Positions 8,061-16,559 of a stretch of DNA of 34,501 nucleotides are shown here, piece after piece. Numbering within the stretch: position 1 is the first letter of the stretch; each line of letters starts with the position of its first letter. Below the pieces are notes generated by a model, which saw only the letters and a program-made list of their open reading frames with translations, was not told where the DNA came from and ran no database searches. This DNA is from RI-92 sp037384645 (GTDB taxonomy: Bacteria > Pseudomonadota > Gammaproteobacteria > UBA6429 > Thiohalophilaceae): NCBI GenBank assembly GCA_037384645.1, contig JARRNT010000054.1, forward strand, positions 1-34,501, read 5' to 3'. The position numbers and the translations under genes are program-made.

Positions 8061-8360
8061 ATGTTATACGCAGTGATTGGCGTGGATAATCCCGACAGCC
8101 TGCAGCGGCGCATGGAGGCCCGACCTGCGCACCTGGCCCGTCTGCAAGCACTCCAAAACGAAGGCCGCCTGCTGCTGGCCGGTCCGTTCCCGGCCGTAGA
8201 CAGCGAAGACCCGGGTCCTGCCGGCTTCAGCGGTTCACTGATCGTTGCCGAGTTTGAGTCACTGGATGCCGCGCGGCAATGGGCGGATGCCGACCCCTAT
8301 ATCAAGGCCGGCGTCTATACTCAGGTCAACGTCAAACCCTTCAAAAAAGCTTTGCCCTAA
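8061..8360 (+). CDS. YciI-like protein (dimeric alpha/beta barrel)
   Basis: 99 residues covering one complete YCII domain. MLYAVIGVDNPDSLQRRMEA opens the domain, RPAHLARLQAL (about 21-31) holds the conserved histidine, and GRLLLAGPFP (about 36-45) and PYIKAGVYTQVNVKPF (about 79-94) match the family's strands. Members are small dimers; a few related proteins have hydrolase or dehydrochlorinase activity, but most have no known substrate. The ATG directly follows the yciB stop with no gap, so translational coupling is likely. The yciB-yciI pairing is common in proteobacteria. Confidence 0.87.
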   Translation: MLYAVIGVDNPDSLQRRMEARPAHLARLQALQNEGRLLLAGPFPAVDSEDPGPAGFSGSLIVAEFESLDAARQWADADPYIKAGVYTQVNVKPFKKALP

Positions 8361-8388
8361 TACCCTTTATCACAACAAGGAAACCTAT

Positions 8389-9186
8389 ATGTCTGTTCTA
8401 AGATATCTGTTTGTTCTTGCCCTGCTTGCCGGATTCAGCAGCACTACCCTGGCGAGTACAGTGGTCGCCACGGTTAACGGCCACAAAATCACAGAAAAGC
8501 AGCTCGATCAATATATAAAGTTTCGCGAGGCCACCTCTCGACAAAATCTCAGCCACGATAAAAAGGCGATCCTGGAAGAACTCGTCAACCGTTACCTGTT
8601 AATGCAGGAGGCCAAAAAGAAAAAACTTGATAAGAACAAGGAACTGGCCTACATGCTCAAACAACAGCAGACTAACCTGTATATCCAGGCACTGTTGCGT
8701 GAGTCCGACGTCGCCAAACCGATCCCGGAGTCAGAGATCAAAAAGATTTATGACGAAAAGGTGAAAAACCACAAGCTCAAGGAATACAAGATTCGACATA
8801 TCCTGCTGAAATCTGAGAAGGCAGCCAAAGACGCCATTGCCAAGCTGGACAAGGGTGCCAATTTTGCCGAGCTTGCCAAGAAGGATTCGACCGGGCCTTC
8901 CGCGAAAGAAGGTGGTGAGCTGGGCTGGATAAATATCCAGCAACTGAACAAGATGCCGAATTTTGCCCGGGCCATTGCCGAACTGAAAAAAGGCAAATAC
9001 ACCGAGAAACCCGTACATACCAAATATGGCTGGCATGTGGTGATGCTGCAGGATAAGCGGGACGCCGCGCCGCCGTCGTTAAAAGAGGTGCGCCCCCAGA
9101 TCGAAGCGGCCCTGCGCCGGGAACGTGTGCAACAATATGTCAAACATTTGCGCGACAAGGCCAAGATCCAAATCCATCTGAAGTAA
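8389..9186 (+). CDS. parvulin-type peptidyl-prolyl isomerase, periplasmic
   Basis: 265 residues from the ATG at 8389; an upstream in-frame extension overlaps the previous gene and is rejected. A signal peptide (about 1-23, ending FSSTTLAS) sends it to the periplasm. Residues 24-130 form a helical SurA/PrsA-like N-terminal chaperone region (VATVNGHKITEKQLDQYI, then ILEELVNRYLLMQEA), 135-223 a single PpiC rotamase domain (IRHILLKSEKAAKDAI, GGELGWI, KYGWHVVML), and 224-265 a C-terminal helix. It likely assists folding of outer-membrane or exported proteins. It has one parvulin domain, so it is not SurA itself, which has two. Lys is unusually frequent in the N-terminal half. Confidence 0.92.
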   Translation: MSVLRYLFVLALLAGFSSTTLASTVVATVNGHKITEKQLDQYIKFREATSRQNLSHDKKAILEELVNRYLLMQEAKKKKLDKNKELAYMLKQQQTNLYIQALLRESDVAKPIPESEIKKIYDEKVKNHKLKEYKIRHILLKSEKAAKDAIAKLDKGANFAELAKKDSTGPSAKEGGELGWINIQQLNKMPNFARAIAELKKGKYTEKPVHTKYGWHVVMLQDKRDAAPPSLKEVRPQIEAALRRERVQQYVKHLRDKAKIQIHLK

Positions 9187-9196
9187 TCCCAGACCT

Positions 9197-9223
9197 GCCC
9201 GTGCCAGCCTGTTTGGCACGGGC
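9197..9223 (+). terminator. intrinsic terminator of the yciB operon
   Basis: A perfect 10-bp stem, GCCCGTGCCA (9197-9206) with TGGCACGGGC (9214-9223), and a 7-nt loop. It is followed by ATCATTTT, a short U-rich tail, 11 nt after the isomerase stop codon. It is placed well to end the operon 6729-9186. Confidence 0.8.
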
Positions 9224-9703
9224 ATCATTTTCCCTGCCCTGTTCCCCCAAATCTCGCTACATCGAAGTACCGGTCCCGGGGTTTGCCTGAGCTCGATCAC
9301 TGCTTCAGCATTCATACCGTCCTGATTGTGATCACAAACTGTCGTTGCAATGAAGTTACATGCGATGCGGTTTAAACAAATTTCACGCAGACGAAATTTT
9401 GCGGCGTCGTTCACAGTTTCAAGGCATGCGTCACAAACACGTCGAAAAATCACTGGTTACATTTTTATCACCAACCGCAGTCACGCCGCGTTCACTGTGA
9501 ACGGCGCTGTGTAGAGCGCCTGCACGTAACCATGATCTGTCTCACAGATCCAGAGCCCGTGCCCGATAAACGGTTAAAAAGCCCCGCTCAGCGTCATAAA
9601 GATAGTGCGCTGAAGTAACGATACATTGCCTGTGGAATAACAGTTGAGATCCCTGCGCTATCGCCGTTAAACCACTGAGCATCATTACTAACACGGAGTG
9701 GAA
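9224..9703. other. gene-free, hairpin-rich region ahead of the minor-pilin operon
   Basis: About 480 bp with no supportable gene; the open frames crossing it are shadows of other genes. It holds a perfect 12-bp palindrome TTGTGATCACAA (9326-9337), a hairpin AAATTTC/GAAATTT (9378-9399), and three close-set hairpins: GTTCAC-T-GTGAAC (9490-9502), GGCGCT/AGCGCC (9503-9520) and GATCTGT/ACAGATC (9534-9550). No convincing sigma54 (-24/-12) or strong sigma70 promoter is visible. It presumably contains the operon promoter and a long leader. Confidence 0.6.
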
Positions 9704-10285
9704 ATGCCAAGAGCACAAAACCAGTACGGTTTTACCATCATGGAACTCATGATTAGTATCGCCATCCTGTTCATTGTTACTGCGATAGGCATACCTGGCT
9801 ATATCAGCTATGTCCGCAATGGTAGCCGCGATAACACCGTGACTGATCTGTATTCCAACATGAACTACGCGCGCAGCGAGGCAATCAAGTTAAACACCAA
9901 CGTCAGCATGTGTCGCGCAGGGAACACGACGGCGGCTAATGCAGCTTGTGGCGGCACTGCCCGAAACTGGACGACGGGCTGGCTGATCTTCGTGGACAAC
10001 AACAACAACGGGGATTTCGATCCCGGAGAGAGACTGCTCAAAATCGGCGCGCCAATCAAGAACGGCATCCAGGTCATGGCCAGCACGACCGCCGACCCAT
10101 CCATTTCCTTTCTCAATGATGGCTCCCTCAAAATCGTCGCGGGCGGAACGGCCACATTTGCTGTTTGCGACGATCGCGACAATGACGGGACCTATGATAA
10201 AGCCTATGGCCGGGATATCAGCATCAGTGCCATGGGACGACCAGAAATCACCAATATCCCTTCGGGCTCGAGCTGCACACCATGA
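9704..10285 (+). CDS. fimT: type IV minor pilin, FimT/GspH family
   Basis: 193 residues from the ATG at 9704, chosen because GGAG at 9695-9698 is spaced 5 nt from it; the GTG at 9698 has no such site. The class III prepilin leader is MPRAQNQYG, cut before FTIMELMISIAI, with the conserved Glu at +5. The globular part has the GspH-like pattern NYARSEAIKLNTNVSMCRAG, then GWLIFVDNNNNGDFDPGERL. This minor pilin helps prime pilus assembly with PilV, PilW and PilX, and is processed by PilD. Its stop overlaps the pilV start (ATGA), so translation is coupled. FimT and FimU are not separable here; some FimT proteins bind DNA during uptake. Confidence 0.9.
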   Translation: MPRAQNQYGFTIMELMISIAILFIVTAIGIPGYISYVRNGSRDNTVTDLYSNMNYARSEAIKLNTNVSMCRAGNTTAANAACGGTARNWTTGWLIFVDNNNNGDFDPGERLLKIGAPIKNGIQVMASTTADPSISFLNDGSLKIVAGGTATFAVCDDRDNDGTYDKAYGRDISISAMGRPEITNIPSGSSCTP

Positions 10286-10812
10286 AAACATTGAATCAAC
10301 ACACCCCAGCATCGCAACACGGCATGTCACTCATTGAAGTCATGGTGGCGGTGTTTGTCGTCAGCATTGGTCTGTTGGGCGTCGCGCGGATGGAAATCCT
10401 TGCCAAGCAATCCAATGTCGAAGCCATCCAGCGCACCGCGGCAACCCAACTCGCCCAGCAGATCATTACCAAAATGCGCGCCAATCCCAGCCAATTAACT
10501 GCCTACGAGGGACAAATCCTGGGCGCGGGCAAGCTGAAGCTCGGCACGAATTGCGCTACGACGACGTGCACTTCCGCGGAACTTGCCGCCTGGGATCTCT
10601 ATCAATGGGAACAAGCCCTCATGGGTGCCAGCGAGAAGACCACCAGCACGGGAACCAATGCCGGTGGTCTGGATTCACCGCGTGGTTGTATCACCGGACC
10701 GGCCGGGGGGGTTGTGGGGGAATATGTGATTTCCATTGCCTGGCGCGGTAAATCGCCCATGACCAATCCCACCAGCACTACCTGTGGTAACGGCCTGAGA
10801 TGCACGACGTAA
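10282..10812 (+). CDS. pilV: type IV pilus minor pilin PilV
   Basis: 176 residues. A 14-residue leader ending in Gly precedes MSLIEVMVAVFVVSIGLLGV (Glu at +5, with +1 Met instead of the common Phe), then the PilV-specific stretch VARMEILAKQSNVEAIQRTAA and ITKMRANP. The globular part holds five cysteines. PilV is a subunit of the minor-pilin priming complex (with PilW, PilX, FimT/U and PilE) that initiates pilus assembly and connects PilY1 to the pilus tip. The gene overlaps fimT by 4 bp and pilW by 13 bp. Confidence 0.92.
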   Translation: MKTLNQHTPASQHGMSLIEVMVAVFVVSIGLLGVARMEILAKQSNVEAIQRTAATQLAQQIITKMRANPSQLTAYEGQILGAGKLKLGTNCATTTCTSAELAAWDLYQWEQALMGASEKTTSTGTNAGGLDSPRGCITGPAGGVVGEYVISIAWRGKSPMTNPTSTTCGNGLRCTT

Positions 10813-11846
10813 GACATAACGACAAGGGATTCAGTCTCATTGAGGTCATGACCAGCCTCGCACTCGGCCTGGTGGTCGTCATGTTGGTGGTGCAATTATT
10901 CATTAACGCAAAAAATAATCATGCGCAAAATGATCGGGTCTCCGAGACCCTCGAGAGTGGGCGTTATGCCTTGCGTCAGTTAACGGCAGATTTGAAAGGA
11001 GCGGGCTTCCTGGGTGGCGTCACTGATCCGAGCATGGTAAGCAAAGACACCACCCTCCCTGCACTCAGCACCAGCGCCGATTGTGGCAACGGCAACCAAA
11101 CCGAGTGGGCCTATGACCTGACTACTTATCGTTCACTGCAGTTCGATGTTGCCGCCACCTCCAGCGCTGATTTTACCTGCATTAATGCAAGCGATTTTTA
11201 CGTCCCACCCACTACTCAGCCTGCGAATGACATCCTGGCCATAAAACGCGTCGACTCCACACCGCTGTCAACCAACCCTGCCGCCCCGGCCACCCTGACT
11301 AACGACACGGTCTACCTGCGTAGCGATTACTCCAGAGCCTGCCTCTGGTACTACGATAGCGGCAGCTCCACCAGCCCCAAAGGCAGCAGCTGCCCCGCGC
11401 CGGGCGTGACCGTCAATGACTGGCGACTTAGCGTCGACATCTATTACATTCGCAACTATTACAAAAACGCGGGGGATAATATCCCGACCTTTTGCCGTGC
11501 ATCCCTGGGTGTCAAACCCGGCGGGACTACTCCGTACATGAACAATGTCTGCCTGGCACCCGGCGTGGAACGCTTTCATGTCATGTTCGGTATCGATACT
11601 GACGGGGACGGTATCGCCAACGAATATAAGTCAGCGACGCTCAGCGCATATGATTTAAAAAACAGGGCCGTGTCCGCCCGGATTTACGTACTCGCACGCT
11701 CCCTGCAGGCGGACAGCGCGATAAAAAATAACAAGACCTACACCCTGGGGGACGAGATAGTCAAAACCACAGACAACTATTATCGACGGCTGTATACCAC
11801 CACGGTGATGTTACGCAATCCGATGTATGCCATCAAATTCCAATGA
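10800..11846 (+). CDS. pilW: type IV pilus minor pilin PilW
   Basis: 348 residues. A 10-residue leader MHDVRHNDKG precedes FSLIEVMTSLALGLVVVMLV, with Glu at +5. RYALRQLTADLKGAGFLGG (about 57-75) is the recognisable PilW signature after the hydrophobic helix. The length is typical of PilW, the largest minor pilin and GspJ counterpart. The globular domain has several Cys (VTDPSM...SADCGNG, SRACLWY, SSCPAPG) that can form disulfides. The start overlaps the pilV end by 13 bp. Confidence 0.92.
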   Translation: MHDVRHNDKGFSLIEVMTSLALGLVVVMLVVQLFINAKNNHAQNDRVSETLESGRYALRQLTADLKGAGFLGGVTDPSMVSKDTTLPALSTSADCGNGNQTEWAYDLTTYRSLQFDVAATSSADFTCINASDFYVPPTTQPANDILAIKRVDSTPLSTNPAAPATLTNDTVYLRSDYSRACLWYYDSGSSTSPKGSSCPAPGVTVNDWRLSVDIYYIRNYYKNAGDNIPTFCRASLGVKPGGTTPYMNNVCLAPGVERFHVMFGIDTDGDGIANEYKSATLSAYDLKNRAVSARIYVLARSLQADSAIKNNKTYTLGDEIVKTTDNYYRRLYTTTVMLRNPMYAIKFQ

Positions 11847-11862
11847 TGTGCCGGGGACAACA

Positions 11863-12399
11863 ATGAAGACAAACACGCTACAACGTAATAAAGGCGCCGC
11901 ACTCATCACCTCCCTGGTGCTGTTAATGGCCCTGACCATGGTTGCGCTTTCCGCAGTTCAGACTACTGCCGTGCAAGTGCTCATCTCCAACAATGACGAG
12001 AACACCCTCGATGCACGTCAATACGCACAGTCGGTCGTGGACACCGTCATTCAAAACAATGCCAATAACTTCATCATCGGTGCCAAAACCGGTTACACGG
12101 TATGTGCCGTTCAGGATGCTGCGAATAGCTGTGATAAGACCGGTATGACGCTCACCGGTAACATGTTCGCCAAAATCGGCGTCAGCGCAACCGATGGCGT
12201 ACAGGCCAGGATCAAATTTCTGAAAAACGGCACGGCGCCGCGGCTGAATGTCAATCAAGCAAGCAGCGCAAGCGCCTTCCGTGGCGCCTATGTTTCGGTG
12301 ACCGGAACTTATGACGTCCCACCCGGTACACCCGGAAAATCCGATGGAAAGGCAAGCGTGGTACAGGGATACGTCATGATTTTGCCGAAGTCTCAATAA
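11863..12399 (+). CDS. pilX: type IV pilus minor pilin PilX
   Basis: 178 residues from the ATG at 11863, preceded by GGGGA; the longer frame from 11827 overlaps pilW and would give an unusually long leader. After the leader MKTNTLQRNKG comes AALITSLVLLMALTMVALSA. Position +5 is Thr instead of Glu, as expected for the PilX/GspK group that sits at the tip of the pilus. The family's helix pattern continues in NDENTLDARQYAQSVVD. It is the smallest globular minor pilin here and is encoded between pilW and pilY1, the classical order. Confidence 0.9.
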   Translation: MKTNTLQRNKGAALITSLVLLMALTMVALSAVQTTAVQVLISNNDENTLDARQYAQSVVDTVIQNNANNFIIGAKTGYTVCAVQDAANSCDKTGMTLTGNMFAKIGVSATDGVQARIKFLKNGTAPRLNVNQASSASAFRGAYVSVTGTYDVPPGTPGKSDGKASVVQGYVMILPKSQ

Positions 12400-12410
12400 T
12401 TGCAGGTGAT

Positions 12411-15400
12411 ATGATGAAGAATAAAATACTCAAGCCACAGACACTGATTGCAATCATATGCCTCATATTGTTCAGTCTTGCGGCAACCCGGCCCGTACTG
12501 GCGGATGACACCGACATTTATATCAATCAAAACACGAATATCAACACGGCACCCCTGGTGATGTTCAGTCTCGACTGGCGCCCAAACCTTGGCAACCACG
12601 CCTGTGATTTTCCAGGATACAGTTCTACTGATTATTCCGGTATCGCTACAAAGTGTGGTACGGGTTGGACGGCAACATTTATCCAAAACAATTTTACGCA
12701 GACCGAATTAGCCAAGGGTTACATCACAAATTTCCAACTGCTGCGAGCGGTGCTGAAGAACACCATGTCCACCCTGGACGGAGTCAATATTGGCCTCATG
12801 ATCAGCCATGCTGCCAGCTGTAATCCCAACCAATCCGGACCAAGTATCAGCGGTTGCAGCAACGGTGGTTATATCATGTACGGTTTCCACTACCTGGATG
12901 CCTTTGACCCCTCCAACACAACCAAGACAGACTTTATCAACAAGCTTAAAGCCATTCCCATTCCCTCGGGCAATGGCTCACCCTTCCAGGGCAAGGAGCT
13001 GTATTTTGAACTCTACCGCTACCTGACCGGACAGGAGGTCTATAACGGCCACCTGGGCTGGACCGACTATGAGACCAACGCGACGAATAACCTGGACGTG
13101 GACAATCCAAATATCTCCTGGGATATGGGCGCAGAAAACACCACGGTCGACAGCACTACTGGCCAAACGATCGATGTCCTTGACGGCAATGGCTATCCGA
13201 CGTATGTCAGCCCGATTAGCACGAACATGACCTGTTCCAAGATCTTCGTGATCAATATTATGTTCCAGGTCTCCTCGCAGGAAGACGACTCCGATAACGC
13301 CATCAAGGCCACGATCGCCGACGGCGGCATGCACCTGAATCTCAGCGGGACCACCTCCGGCTTCCCTACCGTCATCAACTGGATGTACCAAAAGGACCTC
13401 GCCGATGGCGCGCACGGGACCGCGCCGAATGTCCCCGGCACCCAGAACGTGACGTCCTACTTTGTCACGCCGAATGTCAATCCGACCACGAATGGCTATG
13501 CCGCCGCCGGTGGCACCGGCAATGCCATTGATCTGAAATTCGATCCGACGTCCATGGCGGCAGTCTTTCAGAATATTTTCAGCCAGGTCCTGAGTGTCAG
13601 CACCACCTTCGTGTCTGCTTCGGTGCCGGTGAACGTATTTAACCGGGCCGACTACCTTAACGACGTTTACCTGGCGCTGTTCCAGGCCGAGTCAACCCCG
13701 TTCTGGACCGGCAATCTCAAAAAGTACATGTTACAGCAGGATGCCAACAATAACTGGTATATTGGCGATACCTACGGCACCACGGTGTTCGACCCCAGCA
13801 CTGGCCGAATCAATTTCAATACCTTGTCCTACTGGACCGATCCAAACGGCCAGGATGTGCAAACCACGTACAATAAAAATGAAATCGTCGGCATGGACGG
13901 GCGCAGCGTCAACCGCGGTGGCGCCGGTCAGCAAATTCCCGGTTTCCTTGACGGCCTGGATGAAGGTGCCGGCTCTTACACAGCCGATGCCGAGGGACTC
14001 AGCAACGGCGCTTCCAGCACCTCACGCACGCTATACACAGAACCCGCAGCCGGCTATAGCCCGGGCGCCAAGCTGACGCCGATAGATGCGTCACCGACAT
14101 CTAACGATGTCAGCAATCTTTGGCAATATCTCAACGCCAATGGCGATGTGTCCTCCGGCTCTACCGGAACGCTCACGCCCGATTTCACCGCCTGGGATAC
14201 GACGACGCTCGGCGGGACTCCAAGCACGGCGGATATAACAGAAGGTGAGAATATCCTGACCTGGGCGCGCGGCATCGATGCCCTGGATGCGGATCAGGAT
14301 GGTAACACCGACGATTCGAGAGACTGGATCATGGGCGACCCCATCCACTCGACCCCGTTAACCATCAACTACGGCGATCACGGCAGTTTCACCCAATCCA
14401 ATCCCGATGTGCGCATTGTTCTCACCGGCAACGATGGTTTCGTCCGCATGGTGCAAAATACCAATAGCGACGGGACGCAAAGCGGCAAGGAGAACTGGGC
14501 CTTCATCCCCCATGCCAGCCTGGGCCTGCTCGATCGGCTCATGAAGGATGGCGTCGGTTCGCCGTTGCATCCCTACGGCGTGGACGGTGCGCCGGTGGCC
14601 TATGTGCTGGACGGCAATGGCGACGGTAAAATCGATACCAATGCGCATTCCCCCTACCCCACCGATCAGGTCCTGTTGTTTTTCGGCATGCGCCGCGGCG
14701 GCCGCCATTACTACGCCATGGATATCACCGACCCGGACAATCCGACCATGTTGTGGGACATCAATGGCGACTGTACGAGTTGTAATTTCGCCAACCTGGG
14801 CCTGACCTTCTCGACCCCGACGGTGGCCCACATGAAATACGTCGACAGCAGTGGCACGGCGAAAGTGCATACGGTGCTGGTATTCGGCGGCGGTTATGAC
14901 CCCGCCAACAAGGACGTCCGCTCCAGTAACGTCGTTACCGCCAGCGATACGCGCGGGGCCGGCATTTACATCGTGGATGCTGAAACGGGCAAACTGGTCT
15001 GGAAAGCGGTAAACGGCGGCACATCGACATCTGGCCCTGTCGCGCTCGGTAACGGTGTCTATGAATACGATAATCCCAGCTTCACGGACAGTATTCCTGC
15101 ACCCGTCACGGTGCTCGACAGCGATGGCGACGGCAATATCGACCGGCTTTATGTCGGCGACACCGGTGGCCAGGTCTGGCGCGCCGACCTGGCCGGTACC
15201 GACCCTGACAAATGGTCAGCACACGTCCTGGCCTCGATCGGCCAGCGCGCCGCGACGGGAAATGCCAAGAAAGCCATAGACCGCCGCTTCTTCCACGCCG
15301 TTGACGTCGTCCAGACCCGCAACCCCAACACGATATGTCCGTCAAACTTAAGCTCGATAACCACAGCCTGCGTTCAATCCAGTTACGCCGGATTACCCTA

Positions 15401-16037
15401 CGATGCCGTCATCGCCGGCACCGGCGACCGCGCCAATCCGCTGGATGTCGGTTTAGGTAACGCCACTCCGCCGGACAACTGGTTCTATGTGTTCAAGGAC
15501 TATGACGTCGTCAGCGGTAGCTACAACCCCAGCAATAACCAGGTAGCCCCGTATACCCAGGGAGCTATGTCAGATGTCAGCTCGGATTGCTTGCAAACCC
15601 TCTCGTGCAGCGCTGGGCAGGACCTGACGAATGGTTGGACGATAGAGCTGACACAGGCGGTTGGCGAAAAAGCGCTATCACGGCCGATCACGTCCTACGG
15701 GATCATATACTTTACCACCTATCTGCCGCCCCCCCTGTCAACGACCACGACCAGTTGCGCACCCAGCGAAGGCAAAGGTTTGGTATACGCTGTGAACCTG
15801 GCGGATGGCACTGCTGCGTATAATTGGGACCTGACCAATACGACAACCACTGCGAGCGGGACGTTTGAGCTAGGCCAAACAGACCGATTCCTGCCGACTG
15901 GACTCGGCATCCCAGCGAACGTCATTTCCATCCGCAAGGGAGGAGAAAATCAAATCCTGATCCCGGGTAAAAACTATTTGCTCACGCAAAAAGGTCAAAG
16001 CACATTCAAGACGTTCTGGTACACAGAAGGCGAATAA
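12411..16037 (+). CDS. pilY1: PilC/PilY1-family type IV pilus tip protein
   Basis: 1208 residues, close to Pseudomonas PilY1 (about 1160). A signal peptide (about 1-31, ending PVLA) exports it. Residues about 47-400 occupy the place of the vWA-like domain, but the MIDAS DxSxS is replaced by LDWRPN (from 54), so metal-dependent adhesion there is doubtful. From about 410 (DVYLALFQAESTPFWTGNLKKY) the PilY1 core and C-terminal beta-propeller follow. Three EF-hand-like calcium loops are visible: D626-D634 (DADQDGNTD), D734-D742 (DGNGDGKID) and D903-D911 (DSDGDGNID); two such sites are known in Pseudomonas PilY1. PilY1 is a pilus tip adhesin and mechanosensor that also affects retraction. Two adjacent ATGs (12411, 12414) follow AGGTGA. 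The stop overlaps an ATG upstream of pilE. Confidence 0.95.
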   Translation: MMKNKILKPQTLIAIICLILFSLAATRPVLADDTDIYINQNTNINTAPLVMFSLDWRPNLGNHACDFPGYSSTDYSGIATKCGTGWTATFIQNNFTQTELAKGYITNFQLLRAVLKNTMSTLDGVNIGLMISHAASCNPNQSGPSISGCSNGGYIMYGFHYLDAFDPSNTTKTDFINKLKAIPIPSGNGSPFQGKELYFELYRYLTGQEVYNGHLGWTDYETNATNNLDVDNPNISWDMGAENTTVDSTTGQTIDVLDGNGYPTYVSPISTNMTCSKIFVINIMFQVSSQEDDSDNAIKATIADGGMHLNLSGTTSGFPTVINWMYQKDLADGAHGTAPNVPGTQNVTSYFVTPNVNPTTNGYAAAGGTGNAIDLKFDPTSMAAVFQNIFSQVLSVSTTFVSASVPVNVFNRADYLNDVYLALFQAESTPFWTGNLKKYMLQQDANNNWYIGDTYGTTVFDPSTGRINFNTLSYWTDPNGQDVQTTYNKNEIVGMDGRSVNRGGAGQQIPGFLDGLDEGAGSYTADAEGLSNGASSTSRTLYTEPAAGYSPGAKLTPIDASPTSNDVSNLWQYLNANGDVSSGSTGTLTPDFTAWDTTTLGGTPSTADITEGENILTWARGIDALDADQDGNTDDSRDWIMGDPIHSTPLTINYGDHGSFTQSNPDVRIVLTGNDGFVRMVQNTNSDGTQSGKENWAFIPHASLGLLDRLMKDGVGSPLHPYGVDGAPVAYVLDGNGDGKIDTNAHSPYPTDQVLLFFGMRRGGRHYYAMDITDPDNPTMLWDINGDCTSCNFANLGLTFSTPTVAHMKYVDSSGTAKVHTVLVFGGGYDPANKDVRSSNVVTASDTRGAGIYIVDAETGKLVWKAVNGGTSTSGPVALGNGVYEYDNPSFTDSIPAPVTVLDSDGDGNIDRLYVGDTGGQVWRADLAGTDPDKWSAHVLASIGQRAATGNAKKAIDRRFFHAVDVVQTRNPNTICPSNLSSITTACVQSSYAGLPYDAVIAGTGDRANPLDVGLGNATPPDNWFYVFKDYDVVSGSYNPSNNQVAPYTQGAMSDVSSDCLQTLSCSAGQDLTNGWTIELTQAVGEKALSRPITSYGIIYFTTYLPPPLSTTTTSCAPSEGKGLVYAVNLADGTAAYNWDLTNTTTTASGTFELGQTDRFLPTGLGIPANVISIRKGGENQILIPGKNYLLTQKGQSTFKTFWYTEGE

Positions 16038-16063
16038 TGGTTCAAGGAAAAAACGAGGCAACT

Positions 16064-16549
16064 ATGAAAAATACTGGTAAAAGGGATAAGGGTTTAACAT
16101 TAATTGAATTGATGGTGACAATTGCCATTATCGGTATCCTGTCGGCAATTGCGATTCCCTCTTATAGTTACTACACCCGCGTCACCAAGCGCTCCGCGGC
16201 AAAGTCTTCAGTGCAACAGGTGCGTGGCTTGCTGGAGCAGTATTACACCAATAACAAAAGCTATACCACTGACCTGACCAACCTGGGCTTCAATAACAGT
16301 CCGCTGGAAGTCGACAAAAATGACCAGGAAGTATCGGCTGCCAAAGCAGTGTATGAAATCACTGTCAACACAGCAGCAGCAGGCTCTATGAAATATTGCA
16401 AAGCGAATTGCGATTATGAGGTAGTGGCCACCGCGAAAAATACCCAGACTAAAGACACCAACTGCGCTGTTTTCGTGTTCAACTCCCTCGGCCAAAAGAC
16501 ATCCTACGATTCGTCAGGCAACAGCTCCACGTCCAAAGGCTGCTGGTAA
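16064..16549 (+). CDS. pilE: type IV pilin PilE-like
   Basis: 161 residues from the ATG at 16064, chosen for GAGG 5 nt upstream (16055-16058) and a normal 10-residue leader. An ATG at 16037, overlapping the pilY1 stop (TAATG) and preceded by AGAAGG, would give a 19-residue leader and cannot be excluded. Cleavage is after KG, giving LTLIELMVTIAIIGILSAIA: +1 is Leu rather than Phe and Glu is at +5. A hydrophobic helix, SYYTRVTKRSAAKSSVQQ and a C-terminal region with four cysteines follow. As in Pseudomonas, this last gene of the fimT-pilY1 operon encodes the minor pilin PilE rather than necessarily the major subunit. Confidence 0.93.
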   Translation: MKNTGKRDKGLTLIELMVTIAIIGILSAIAIPSYSYYTRVTKRSAAKSSVQQVRGLLEQYYTNNKSYTTDLTNLGFNNSPLEVDKNDQEVSAAKAVYEITVNTAAAGSMKYCKANCDYEVVATAKNTQTKDTNCAVFVFNSLGQKTSYDSSGNSSTSKGCW

Positions 16550-16559
16550 TCTTGCTAAC

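Noticed and set aside
9079..9453. 124-codon minus-strand open frame at the end of the isomerase gene
   Set aside because: Mostly antisense to the isomerase coding sequence and terminator; no ribosome-binding site or motif.
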